From positions 1 through 23,325 of IMG/VR virus record IMGVR_UViG_3300044951_002183: 23,325 bases of DNA; one strand, 5' to 3'. The position numbers were made by a program, and so were the translations under genes. Source of the DNA: a virus. Within the stretch, counting starts at the first letter, position 1, and every line of letters starts with the position of its first letter. The notes beneath the pieces are model-generated. The model was given only the letters and a program-made list of their open reading frames with translations, was not told the DNA's origin and ran no database searches. Positions 1 to 5,692 of the stretch are shown here, one piece after another.

Positions 1-48
1 GGTCTCTAGTTTCTGCTAAAATATACTTGTAAACAAAGAGAATCATCA

Positions 49-582
49 ATGAATGACCGTTTCCGTAAGACTCTTGTTCTTGCACTTCGACCGGATACCG
101 GAGAGAACGAAGCTGCAGCTGCCTTTAGCGCTCTTCGTAGAATGGCTTCAAGCGGAAACGTTTCTACGCTTCTAGATGAAAAGCCTGAAACTAAGGTTGT
201 TTATAAAGATAAAGTTGTTTATAAAGATAAAACCGTGTATATGGCTGAATCTTATACACACAAACTTACATATACAGTTAATATTAAAGCAACATACCTT
301 CAGGATTATATCCACACTGTTTTTACAAATGCAGTAAAAGGTGGTATGTGCATTCATATTATCCATCTAAAATCTTCTGATAACAAGATCACATCTCCAT
401 CAGAACTTAAGTTCAATGTTCTTGGATATGAAAAGGGTATTAAACGATTTTCTGATTTTCTTGATCGTGTTGAGCTCGAAATGCTTCAAAAATCACAGAA
501 TAATTCTAAAGCACCTGATTACTCAGACAAAGTGAAAAAGCCTGGTTTTATGAAGCAACTTTTTCGAGCCATATTTAACTAA
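49..582 (+). CDS. Phage protein with DUF2786-like N-terminus
   Basis: 177 aa, function unknown. Residues 4-33 (FRKTLVLALRPDTGENEAAA region) resemble the helical N-terminus of DUF2786-type phage proteins. A short tandem repeat follows (VVYKDK twice, then TVY; an 18-nt unit is duplicated at DNA level around 196-231). The remaining ~115 residues look like a soluble alpha/beta domain, and the C-terminus is basic. No signal peptide or membrane segment is seen. The start at 49 has AGAGA 7 bases upstream. The gene may follow a small structured RNA at 3-41. The family resemblance is from memory and no activity can be assigned. Confidence 0.7.
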   Translation: MNDRFRKTLVLALRPDTGENEAAAAFSALRRMASSGNVSTLLDEKPETKVVYKDKVVYKDKTVYMAESYTHKLTYTVNIKATYLQDYIHTVFTNAVKGGMCIHIIHLKSSDNKITSPSELKFNVLGYEKGIKRFSDFLDRVELEMLQKSQNNSKAPDYSDKVKKPGFMKQLFRAIFN

Positions 583-588
583 AAGGTA

Positions 589-616
589 TTGACATTTACC
601 CAAATATGGATATAAT
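589..616 (+). promoter_or_regulatory. Sigma-70-type promoter
   Basis: TTGACA at 589-594 and TATAAT at 611-616, spacer 16. It lies directly behind the gene ending at 582 and would serve the small gene at 656 and those after it. Confidence 0.85.
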
Positions 617-655
617 AGTCTATGACAAAATGATGTAATATGGAAAGATTATAAT

Positions 656-835
656 ATGCAAGTATATAATGATGTTTGGGGTAAAGTAAGGTGTCAAGTC
701 TCGGATCAAGTCCATGTTAAAGTACCAATGCAAATTTGTAATGAAGCCTGGAGACAATTATGGGGTTCAAATGCAAGACATATTTCACGTCAAGTATTTC
801 ATACATTAAATGAACTAGATGAAACCAGTCTATAA
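656..835 (+). CDS. Small QV-repeat protein
   Basis: 59 aa. GGAAAG sits 8 bases before the ATG, and a near-consensus promoter (589-616) lies just upstream, so it is very likely expressed. The N-terminal half carries a degenerate repeat of the form xQVxDQVxVKV (residues 8-24). The C-terminal half (NEAWRQLWG... RQVFHTLNELDE) keeps the same W/V/Q-rich flavour. This resembles the DQVxDQV repeat proteins found in many phages, and a much more regular copy lies on the minus strand at 11209-11394. Function unknown. A 13-bp direct repeat (790-802 and 836-848) flanks the end of the gene. Confidence 0.7.
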   Translation: MQVYNDVWGKVRCQVSDQVHVKVPMQICNEAWRQLWGSNARHISRQVFHTLNELDETSL

Positions 836-894
836 TCAAGTATTTCATGAACTCTTAGACTAAAAATATAAAAATACACAGAAAAGGAAAAAAG

Positions 895-1317
895 ATGAGT
901 GACTTTAAAGACTTTGCAGGACAGACTCTAAAGTGGACCGCTATCGGTGGTGTTTGTTTAGGTATTGTTGCTGGTGGGGCATTTTTGCTCAATGTTGCAA
1001 CCCAACCTCTTCGTACCGCTGGTGGTGTTATCAATCGAACATTTGATGCAGACAATGTGATTGCTAAATATGAATGGTTCCATGATGCACATGGACAATA
1101 CCAAGCACGAGTCAATCAAATTGTGTCGACCCGACAAATGTATATCGAAGAGAAAGATGTTGCCGAGCGTTCTCGCCTTCGGATTGAACTATCTGCACAA
1201 CGTCAATCTTGCCGTGATATCGTGACTCGATATAATGCAAATGCTACCAAGACTAATGTCTCGATTTTCCAAGGTCGAGAAGCACCTTCTTCCCTTAACA
1301 TTCAAACTTGTGAGTAA
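895..1317 (+). CDS. Membrane-anchored phage protein
   Basis: 140 aa. A glycine-rich hydrophobic segment at about residues 14-36 (AIGGVCLGIVAGGAFLLNVA) gives one N-terminal membrane anchor. It is followed by a ~100-residue polar helical region with two cysteines (SCRDI and the C-terminal TCE) that could form a disulfide if exported. AAGGAAAA precedes the ATG. It is followed after 6 bases by a lipoprotein gene, so the two probably act together at the envelope. The type looks familiar from other T4-like phages, but no function is known to me. Confidence 0.75.
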   Translation: MSDFKDFAGQTLKWTAIGGVCLGIVAGGAFLLNVATQPLRTAGGVINRTFDADNVIAKYEWFHDAHGQYQARVNQIVSTRQMYIEEKDVAERSRLRIELSAQRQSCRDIVTRYNANATKTNVSIFQGREAPSSLNIQTCE

Positions 1318-1323
1318 TATATA

Positions 1324-1854
1324 ATGAATAAGATGATCTTCCCCGTCGTTGCTCTAGTTTCTGGCGCTATTCTTCTTACTGGTTGTAATGAAGATAAGCC
1401 TGCACAACCACAAGTAAAGAATGCCCAGGCTGAACTTGCCCAACGAGCAGCAAATTCAATTCAGTTCACCGATAATGCTGAAATTGACAATATCAAGAAC
1501 CGAGTTGAACTTACCAGCAAGCCAGGTCTTCTTGGTTATGTAATTCTATTCAATGAATCCGGACAGCCCATTATGTATGAAGGTGTTCGTGGTAAGATTA
1601 CTTCTGGTTCTAAGCGCCTAACAGCACCCGATCGTGCACAACAGATTTCCACTCATGGCAATAACGGCGGTCAGCACTCTGTGGTTCGCCAAGCACCATC
1701 TGATGAAGGAACTTATGGTTCTTCCAACCCATATATCTTCTATTGGAATATTGATGGTGTTTATCGCCAGTGGAGTGGCCACTATCTCTATTCTACACAG
1801 CCAATGCGTCTAACCATTCAGCCTCTAGTTGTTAATATTGAGGAAAAGAAGTAA
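1324..1854 (+). CDS. Putative lipoprotein
   Basis: 176 aa. The N-terminus is a lipoprotein signal: basic MNK, a hydrophobic run, then lipobox LTGC with Cys21 as the predicted lipidated residue, followed by NEDK. The mature part is polar with a Gly/Ser/His-rich middle (HGNNGGQHSVV) and a WNIDGVYRQWSGHYLYS stretch suggesting a beta domain. Its stop overlaps the RpiB start (TAATG, 1 base), indicating translational coupling. It lies downstream of a membrane protein and upstream of secreted PstS. Function unknown. Confidence 0.8.
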   Translation: MNKMIFPVVALVSGAILLTGCNEDKPAQPQVKNAQAELAQRAANSIQFTDNAEIDNIKNRVELTSKPGLLGYVILFNESGQPIMYEGVRGKITSGSKRLTAPDRAQQISTHGNNGGQHSVVRQAPSDEGTYGSSNPYIFYWNIDGVYRQWSGHYLYSTQPMRLTIQPLVVNIEEKK

Positions 1855-2306
1855 TGGATTATACCATTACAATTGGTTGTGATCATGCAGGTCTGGAGCT
1901 AGCCCGAGAAATCTCGGTATGGCTCTTTGACTCTGGTCATAAGATCCACACTTTCTTTCCGGCACCAAATACACACGTTGATTATCCAGACTATGCCCAT
2001 AGAACATGTTCTTCCGTTACTCTAGAATCTCACACTACAAGTCGTGGTATTCTGGTCTGTGGTTCTGGTGTAGGCATGGCAATTGCGGCTAATCGACATG
2101 CTGGAATTCGTTGTGTAAATACAAATGATCCAGAGATTGCTAAGATTGCAAGAGAACATAATGATGTAAATGTTCTTGCACTTGGTGCTCGATTTGCATC
2201 TGATAGAGATAAAATCTGGAATTGCATCACTAATTTCCTTCAGACTAAATATGAAGGTGGGCGACATGAACAACGAGTTATGAAACTATTTGGAGTATAT
2301 AAATGA
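1854..2306 (+). CDS. rpiB: Ribose-5-phosphate isomerase B
   Basis: 150 aa, full length for the LacAB/RpiB family. It interconverts ribulose-5-phosphate and ribose-5-phosphate in the non-oxidative pentose phosphate pathway. Visible family marks are the GCDHAG N-terminus (D10, H11), DYPDYA, LVCGSGVGMAIAAN with the catalytic-type Cys69, the EHNDVNVLALGAR block with His102, and the C-terminal YEGGRHEQRV. All match the E. coli RpiB pattern. It overlaps the lipoprotein by 1 base and PstS by 4 bases (ATGA). As a phage metabolic gene it probably feeds ribose-5-phosphate to nucleotide and PRPP synthesis, and hence to NadV encoded at 8466. Family assignment is firm; the metabolic role is inferred. Confidence 0.93.
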   Translation: MDYTITIGCDHAGLELAREISVWLFDSGHKIHTFFPAPNTHVDYPDYAHRTCSSVTLESHTTSRGILVCGSGVGMAIAANRHAGIRCVNTNDPEIAKIAREHNDVNVLALGARFASDRDKIWNCITNFLQTKYEGGRHEQRVMKLFGVYK

Positions 2307-3271
2307 AATTTGTAATTGCAGGCTTAACGGCAACTCTACTGACTACAACAGCACATGCACAAGTACTAAACGGTGCTGGTGCTACATTCCCTGCACCGAT
2401 TTATTCTAAATGGGCAGAAGAATCTAAATCTGCTGGATTTGGAATTAACTATCAAGCAATTGGTTCTGGTGGTGGGCAAAATCAAATCATCAACCGAACA
2501 GTTGATTTTGGAGCATCAGATGCTCCTATGACACTAGAAAAACTAAAACAATATAATCTGTTTCAAGTTCCTACGGTTATGGGATCGGTTGTTGTTATTG
2601 TAAATATTCCTGGTATTGCTACAAATACCTTAAATATTTCTGGGCAAAATCTAGTTGATATTTTCAATGGTAAGATTACCAAATGGAATGATCCAAAGAT
2701 TGTTGTAGATAATCCAAGTTTAAAACTACCTAATATGGCAATTGCACCAGTCTATCGTGCTGATGGTTCAGGTACCACATTTGTGTTTGTTTCATATCTA
2801 CATTCACAAGATAAAGATTTTAGTGTGCCTGCGGTATCAATCAAGTGGAATGCTGGTTCAGGCGCCCGTGGTAATGATGGCGTAGCAGCCACTGTAAAGC
2901 GCATGCCGGGATCAATCGGTTATGTTGAAAAAGTTTTTGCCACAAATAATAATATTCCAACTGCAGTGCTAAAGAGTGCAACTGGAGCTTGGGTAGCACC
3001 TAGCAATAAAAGCTTTATGGCAGCAGTAGCTAAAGCAGATTGGTCGGATACTAATGAAGCAAATGTAATTAATCGCTCTTGTGATGAATGCTATCCTATT
3101 GTATCCGCAACATATGTTCTTATTCCCAAGGACTCTAAGAAGCTAAATGAGATTACAAGTTGGCTAGAATGGGTTTATAAAAATGGAAATGCCTCAGCGA
3201 TTTCCCTTGACTTTATCCCACTTTCGGATTATAATAAGGGTATGGTAATCAAACAACTAAAGAATCAGTAA
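2303..3271 (+). CDS. pstS: Phosphate ABC transporter substrate-binding protein PstS
   Basis: 322 aa, slightly shorter than E. coli PstS. A Sec signal peptide is visible (residues 1-19, cleavage after AHA). The mature protein begins with the PstS hallmark GAGATFPAPIYSKWA. The phosphate-binding segments follow: IGSGGGQNQI, VDFGASDAPM and the DGSGTTFVF loop. The product would bind inorganic phosphate in the host periplasm and hand it to the host PstCAB permease; no permease genes are present here. Phage-borne pstS is known from marine T4-like phages. It is translationally coupled to rpiB. It has no obvious promoter of its own and no Pho-box-like element that I could recognise. Confidence 0.95.
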   Translation: MKFVIAGLTATLLTTTAHAQVLNGAGATFPAPIYSKWAEESKSAGFGINYQAIGSGGGQNQIINRTVDFGASDAPMTLEKLKQYNLFQVPTVMGSVVVIVNIPGIATNTLNISGQNLVDIFNGKITKWNDPKIVVDNPSLKLPNMAIAPVYRADGSGTTFVFVSYLHSQDKDFSVPAVSIKWNAGSGARGNDGVAATVKRMPGSIGYVEKVFATNNNIPTAVLKSATGAWVAPSNKSFMAAVAKADWSDTNEANVINRSCDECYPIVSATYVLIPKDSKKLNEITSWLEWVYKNGNASAISLDFIPLSDYNKGMVIKQLKNQ

Positions 3272-3281
3272 TAGTTTAACT

Positions 3282-3356
3282 GCGCCTATAGCTTAACAGT
3301 AAAGCCGACAGCTCATAACTGTCTTGATCTCCGGGCAGAACGGGGTGGGCGCACCA
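3282..3356 (+). tRNA. Atypical tRNA with CAT anticodon (Met or Ile2)
   Basis: 75 nt with encoded CCA. The acceptor GCGCCTA pairs with TGGGCGC (one T-G). D-stem is GCTT/AAGC. The anticodon stem GACAG/CTGTC encloses loop CTCATAA. T-stem is CTCCG/CGGGG. Two core features are missing. The D-loop (AACAGTA) lacks the usual GG, and the T-loop is GGCAGAA instead of TTCRANY. The anticodon stem lacks the three G-C pairs of initiators, so it is an elongator Met or a lysidine-type Ile tRNA. It lies 10 bases after pstS and shares the transcript. It could be a functional odd tRNA or a decayed one. Confidence 0.8.
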
Positions 3357-3368
3357 AAGGAATATATC

Positions 3369-3596
3369 ATGCTACTAAAAGACTTCATTTCATTACTTCA
3401 AGATAAATATGAGAATGCAACTGCTGATGAAGCATATCTTGAAGTAATGGGTGAACCTGAAATTTATGTAGATACATTTGAAGAAGCAGGTGGATATCGG
3501 TATGTTTATGCCGGCTATTCACCGGATATCAAAGTTGATATGGATCCTGCTAATGGTAATTACGTAATATCTGCTTTTGGAGATTCTCGTGAGTAA
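3369..3596 (+). CDS. Small acidic protein of unknown function
   Basis: 75 aa, acidic (MLLKDFISLLQDKYENATADEA...). The start at 3369 is chosen because AAGG sits 8 bases upstream and longer in-frame starts would lie inside the tRNA. It has no membrane segment or recognisable motif. It sits between two tRNA genes, and its last codons overlap a TTGACA (3598-3603) in front of the next tRNA. Not recognised. Confidence 0.65.
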   Translation: MLLKDFISLLQDKYENATADEAYLEVMGEPEIYVDTFEEAGGYRYVYAGYSPDIKVDMDPANGNYVISAFGDSRE

Positions 3597-3597
3597 A

Positions 3598-3626
3598 TTG
3601 ACAGGTTCTATTTTTAAAGCTAAAAT
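3598..3626 (+). promoter_or_regulatory. Promoter-like sequence abutting tRNA-Leu
   Basis: TTGACA at 3598-3603, spacer 17, TAAAAT at 3621-3626. The match is good, but the expected start (about 3633) falls inside the tRNA beginning at 3627. It cannot therefore make the full tRNA and would instead serve genes downstream, or be fortuitous. Confidence 0.4.
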
Positions 3627-3700
3627 GCCCGTATAGCCCAATTGGCAGAGGTAGCAGTTTCAAAAACTGTGTGTTGTCGGTTCGAATCCGACTACGGGTA
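3627..3700 (+). tRNA. tRNA-Leu(CAA) with short variable region
   Basis: 74 nt, no encoded CCA (CAT follows the discriminator A). Acceptor is GCCCGTA/TACGGGT. The 3-bp D-stem with a large GG-containing loop is typical of Leu/Ser tRNAs. The anticodon stem GCAGT/ACTGT encloses loop TTCAAAA with anticodon CAA at 34-36. The T-arm GTCGG-TTCGAAT-CCGAC is canonical. The variable region is only 5 nt (GTGTT), although leucine tRNAs normally carry a long variable arm. Confidence 0.85.
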
Positions 3701-3708
3701 CATAAGCA

Positions 3709-3759
3709 CTCGAAAATTATAAATAGCAATATCAATAAGACTATTTATAATTTTCGAGG
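3709..3759 (+). promoter_or_regulatory. Hairpin masking the endonuclease ribosome site, with an internal late-promoter-like box
   Basis: Perfect 18-bp inverted repeat (3709-3726 with 3741-3758, loop 14). The 3' arm contains the GAGG ribosome site (3756-3759) of the GIY-YIG gene starting at 3769, so read-through transcripts would hide it. The 5' arm contains TATAAATA (3718-3725), identical to the T4 late-promoter core. A transcript started there would begin near 3731, lack the 5' arm and leave the site open. This is the same logic as described for I-TevI of T4. Structure and motifs are seen directly; regulation is inferred. Confidence 0.7.
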
Positions 3760-3768
3760 TTAGCTCAA

Positions 3769-4455
3769 ATGTTTTATACTATCTATAAAATTACTAATAA
3801 AATTAATAACAAATATTATGTAGGTAAACATCAAACCAAAAATTTAGATGATAATTATATGGGTTCTGGTAAACTTATCAAAGCAGCCATTAAAAAACAT
3901 GGTAAAGAAAACTTTAAAAAAGAAATATTACATATATTTGATAATGAATTAGAAATGAATACCAAAGAAAAAGAATTGGTTGTAGTAAGTGAATCAACTT
4001 ATAATCTTATTGAAGGTGGTAAGGGTGGGTTTAGTTACATTAATAAAAATAATCTTAAATTACCACTTAATGAAAATAGCAAACAAAAAATAGCAAATAC
4101 TGTCAGAGAACATTGGCAAAATGGTGTTTATGAAAAAAATAAACAAAAGTTAATTAAACAAAATAGAACAATAAAGAAATCTACAAATTTTTCAATTAAT
4201 AAATCTATACTTAAAAAAGCATTAGAACAAGCACAATCTCCCAATGCTGTTATGAAAAGAAAACAGACTTTTATAGAAAATAAACATCAACAAGGATCAA
4301 AAAATTCTCAGTTTAATACCTGCTGGATTAATAATGGTTTTGAAAATAAAAAAATTAAAAAAGATCAACTTGAAATTTATCTTGAACAAAACTGGATAAA
4401 AGGTAGGTTGATCCTTCAAAAGGAAATATATTATGGAAGATATGAAGTTTTGTAA
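3769..4455 (+). CDS. GIY-YIG homing endonuclease (Seg-like, free-standing)
   Basis: 228 aa. The N-terminal GIY-YIG nuclease domain is visible: TIY at residues 4-6, YVG at 17-19 followed by KHQT, then the GSGKLIKAAIKKHGKENF segment (about 32-50) typical of Seg and I-Tev enzymes, and ENLYN-type STYNLIEGGKGGF (about 75-88). The rest is very Lys/Asn-rich, as in DNA-binding tails of homing endonucleases, with a NUMOD-like NSKQKIANTVREHW segment near 104-117. It probably makes double-strand cuts that spread its own gene. It is strikingly more A/T- and Lys/Asn-rich than its neighbours, which fits mobile DNA. Its 3' end overlaps the next gene by 23 bases. Expression is probably delayed by the upstream hairpin. 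Confidence 0.88.
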   Translation: MFYTIYKITNKINNKYYVGKHQTKNLDDNYMGSGKLIKAAIKKHGKENFKKEILHIFDNELEMNTKEKELVVVSESTYNLIEGGKGGFSYINKNNLKLPLNENSKQKIANTVREHWQNGVYEKNKQKLIKQNRTIKKSTNFSINKSILKKALEQAQSPNAVMKRKQTFIENKHQQGSKNSQFNTCWINNGFENKKIKKDQLEIYLEQNWIKGRLILQKEIYYGRYEVL

Positions 4456-4654
4456 AGATTGTAAATTTGAAAAGCGTGATCCTATGTCTTATATTCCTAT
4501 TTTAGGGATACCATTTAAAAAGTATTCTAAGTGTGGTCATCCGAAATTTGTGGAGATTGATTCAGTTACAGGTCGAAGTGCTTACAATTCTTATTGTGCC
4601 GTTATTAGAATATTTAAATGTGGTGATGAAGCCAAATACTTTGAACCAAAATAA
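4433..4654 (+). CDS. Small cysteine-rich, probably zinc-binding protein
   Basis: 73 aa with CKDC at residues 6-9, CGH (about 34-36) and two more cysteines (SYCAV and KCGDEAKYFEP), enough for one zinc site. AGGA 8 bases before 4433 supports this start; a second ATG three codons later is possible. Similar short CxDC... CGxEGKxFEP proteins occur widely in phages with no known function. It overlaps the endonuclease tail and ends just before the promoter at 4658. Confidence 0.75.
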   Translation: MEDMKFCKDCKFEKRDPMSYIPILGIPFKKYSKCGHPKFVEIDSVTGRSAYNSYCAVIRIFKCGDEAKYFEPK

Positions 4655-4657
4655 TGG

Positions 4658-4686
4658 TTGACAAGCACTAAAGCCTAATATATAAT
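4658..4686 (+). promoter_or_regulatory. Sigma-70-type promoter
   Basis: TTGACA (4658-4663), spacer 17, TATAAT (4681-4686). It serves the gene at 4714 and probably runs into RNA unit A. Confidence 0.87.
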
Positions 4687-4713
4687 CCACTTATACAATG
4701 AATGAGGTGAAAA

Positions 4714-5070
4714 ATGAGTCGAGGTCGAGTTAATACCTTTTGTGTTGAGCCTTTCAATAACAGCTTTGAGCAGGAAGTAAAGCCTGGAAATAAGGTTGTC
4801 TTTGCCGCAACTTCTTGGAAACGTACACGACTTGAAGAAGGCATTTTTAATGGTGTAAATAAGAATAAGTCTGGGCAGATTCAATCCGTTCGAGTTTCTT
4901 ATCCTATTATCAAGTATGTGCCAAATGGCAAGACTGAGTCTACCACATATCAGCGATATAACTATCAAACACGAAGGTATGAAGAAGTTACCTATAATCG
5001 GATGCTTTTTGATGAAGTGCCAGGTACAGGGCATTCTACTCTTCAACTAATGCGTGTGTTTAAGATCTAA
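4714..5070 (+). CDS. Conserved-looking phage protein of unknown function
   Basis: 118 aa, basic, no signal or membrane segment. A GAGGTG ribosome site lies a few bases before the ATG, directly behind a consensus promoter. The sequence alternates charged and aromatic residues (RYNYQTRRYEEVTYNRMLFDEVPGTGHSTLQLMRVFKI) and reads like a small beta-rich domain. No motif is recognised. Its position between a strong promoter and the RNA array suggests co-transcription with unit A. Confidence 0.7.
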   Translation: MSRGRVNTFCVEPFNNSFEQEVKPGNKVVFAATSWKRTRLEEGIFNGVNKNKSGQIQSVRVSYPIIKYVPNGKTESTTYQRYNYQTRRYEEVTYNRMLFDEVPGTGHSTLQLMRVFKI

Positions 5071-5082
5071 TAATACAATTAA

Positions 5083-5141
5083 GGATTTGTTTCAGCAACT
5101 AAAAAAGTTTTTATTGGAAAAAACAAAAACACACCAATCCG
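5083..5141 (+). ncRNA. Array RNA unit A (stem-closed, TTCAGC motif)
   Basis: 5' arm GGATTTG (5083-5089), then T, then TTCAGC (5091-5096), an A-rich interior, and 3' arm CCAATCC (5134-5140) followed by G. Six of the seven terminal pairs form, with one T-C mismatch. It is the only unit upstream of the promoter at 5152, so it would be transcribed from 4658. Same plan as units B-F. Confidence 0.6.
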
Positions 5142-5151
5142 AAAAAATCTA

Positions 5152-5180
5152 TTGACATTGACATAAATCTGGTATATAAT
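5152..5180 (+). promoter_or_regulatory. Promoter of the RNA array and TROVE gene, with doubled -35
   Basis: TTGACA at 5152-5157 is immediately repeated at 5158-5163. TATAAT at 5175-5180 is 17 bases from the first copy. The expected start, near 5187, is about 16 bases before RNA unit B. Confidence 0.87.
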
Positions 5181-5202
5181 ACGCTTATAAATTAAGGAAT
5201 AA

Positions 5203-5255
5203 GGGTTGGGTTCAGCCTATAAAAGCTAATCCAAACAGCAACCAAGTCCAACCCG
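5203..5255 (+). ncRNA. Array RNA unit B
   Basis: Terminal stem GGGTTGG (5203-5209) with CCAACCC (5248-5254), seven perfect pairs. G then TTCAGC follows the 5' arm, and G then CTAACT follows the 3' arm. The interior is 32 nt and C/A-rich after the motif. It is the first unit behind the promoter at 5152. Confidence 0.72.
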
Positions 5256-5264
5256 CTAACTTAT

Positions 5265-5331
5265 AGATTCGTTTCAGCAATCAAATAGCAATTGACCTTG
5301 TAAATCAAAACTGCAAAAAAAAGCGAATCTG
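5265..5331 (+). ncRNA. Array RNA unit C
   Basis: Terminal stem AGATTCG (5265-5271) with CGAATCT (5324-5330), seven perfect pairs. T then TTCAGC inside, G then ATATCT after. The first ~22 interior bases match unit D (CAGCAATCAAATAG against CAGCAAACCAAATAG), so the two are related. The rest is A-rich with no clear internal hairpin. Confidence 0.72.
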
Positions 5332-5339
5332 ATATCTAA

Positions 5340-5441
5340 AGGATGTTTTCAGCAAACCAAATAGTAGCTCATCGGTAGAGCAAAGTGTCCTCAAAACACC
5401 TGGTAGTTGGTTCAAATCCAACCTAAAAAAACAACATTCTG
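5340..5441 (+). ncRNA. Array RNA unit D, with tRNA-like core
   Basis: Terminal stem AGGATGT (5340-5346) with ACATTCT (5434-5440), seven pairs with one G-T. T then TTCAGC inside, G then CTATCT after. The interior holds a near-complete tRNA-like core at 5367-5422. It has D-arm GCTC-ATCGGTA-GAGC, an anticodon-like arm GTGT-CCTCAAA-ACAC (TCA in the anticodon position, C instead of the universal U33), and T-arm GTTGG-TTCAAAT-CCAAC. Unpaired linkers of ~18 and ~11 nt separate the core from the terminal stem, so it is not a normal tRNA. The plan recalls bacterial YrlA Y RNAs, which are tRNA mimics bound by Ro60 proteins. Confidence 0.78.
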
Positions 5442-5458
5442 CTATCTTCTAAGAATAA

Positions 5459-5559
5459 AGAATAGTTACAGCAACATAAAAATCTTCTCTTTGAACAAGA
5501 ACCGTGGTCGTTCGATTCGACCGTTGCGAGGCTGGTGCCAGGAAAAGCATGCTATTCTG
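5459..5559 (+). ncRNA. Array RNA unit E, with T-arm mimic
   Basis: Terminal stem AGAATAG (5459-5465) with CTATTCT (5552-5558), seven perfect pairs. T then TACAGC (one change from TTCAGC) inside, G then TTATCT after. The interior contains a canonical T-arm-like hairpin GGTCG-TTCGATT-CGACC at 5506-5522 and a GC-rich stretch (GGCTGGTGCCAGG). No D-arm is evident. Length is about the same as units D and F. Confidence 0.75.
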
Positions 5560-5571
5560 TTATCTTACTTA

Positions 5572-5672
5572 AGATTAACTTCCGCTAAAAACAATCTCCA
5601 GTCACTTTTTGTGATATCAAAGAACCCAACGATCTGGGCGCAGGTGTGATAACTTGCAGATCGGTTAATCTG
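5572..5672 (+). ncRNA. Array RNA unit F, adjacent to the TROVE gene
   Basis: Terminal stem AGATTAA (5572-5578) with TTAATCT (5665-5671), seven perfect pairs. C then TTCCGC inside, G after. The interior folds into a hairpin GTCAC-TTTTT-GTGAT (5601-5615) and a longer one at 5630-5663 (CGATCT/AGATCG and GCAGGT/ACTTGC, with a GGGC bulge). It ends 20 bases before the start codon at 5693. Confidence 0.72.
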
Positions 5673-5692
5673 TCAATGAAAGGAACTATATT

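Noticed and set aside
790-848. 13-bp direct repeat as an attachment site
   Set aside because: It is too short, 46 bp apart, and has no integrase or other sign of integration in the window; probably a local duplication.
5407-5649. 80-aa open frame on the plus strand across the RNA array
   Set aside because: It runs through units D-F, including both T-arm-like hairpins, has no ribosome site, and its sequence is not protein-like. The structured RNA explanation fits better.
5083-5672. Ordinary tRNA gene cluster
   Set aside because: The terminal stems are 7 bp, but the interiors lack tRNA arms (A-C, F) or have long extra linkers (D). No CCA follows, and the shared TTCAGC motif is not a tRNA feature.
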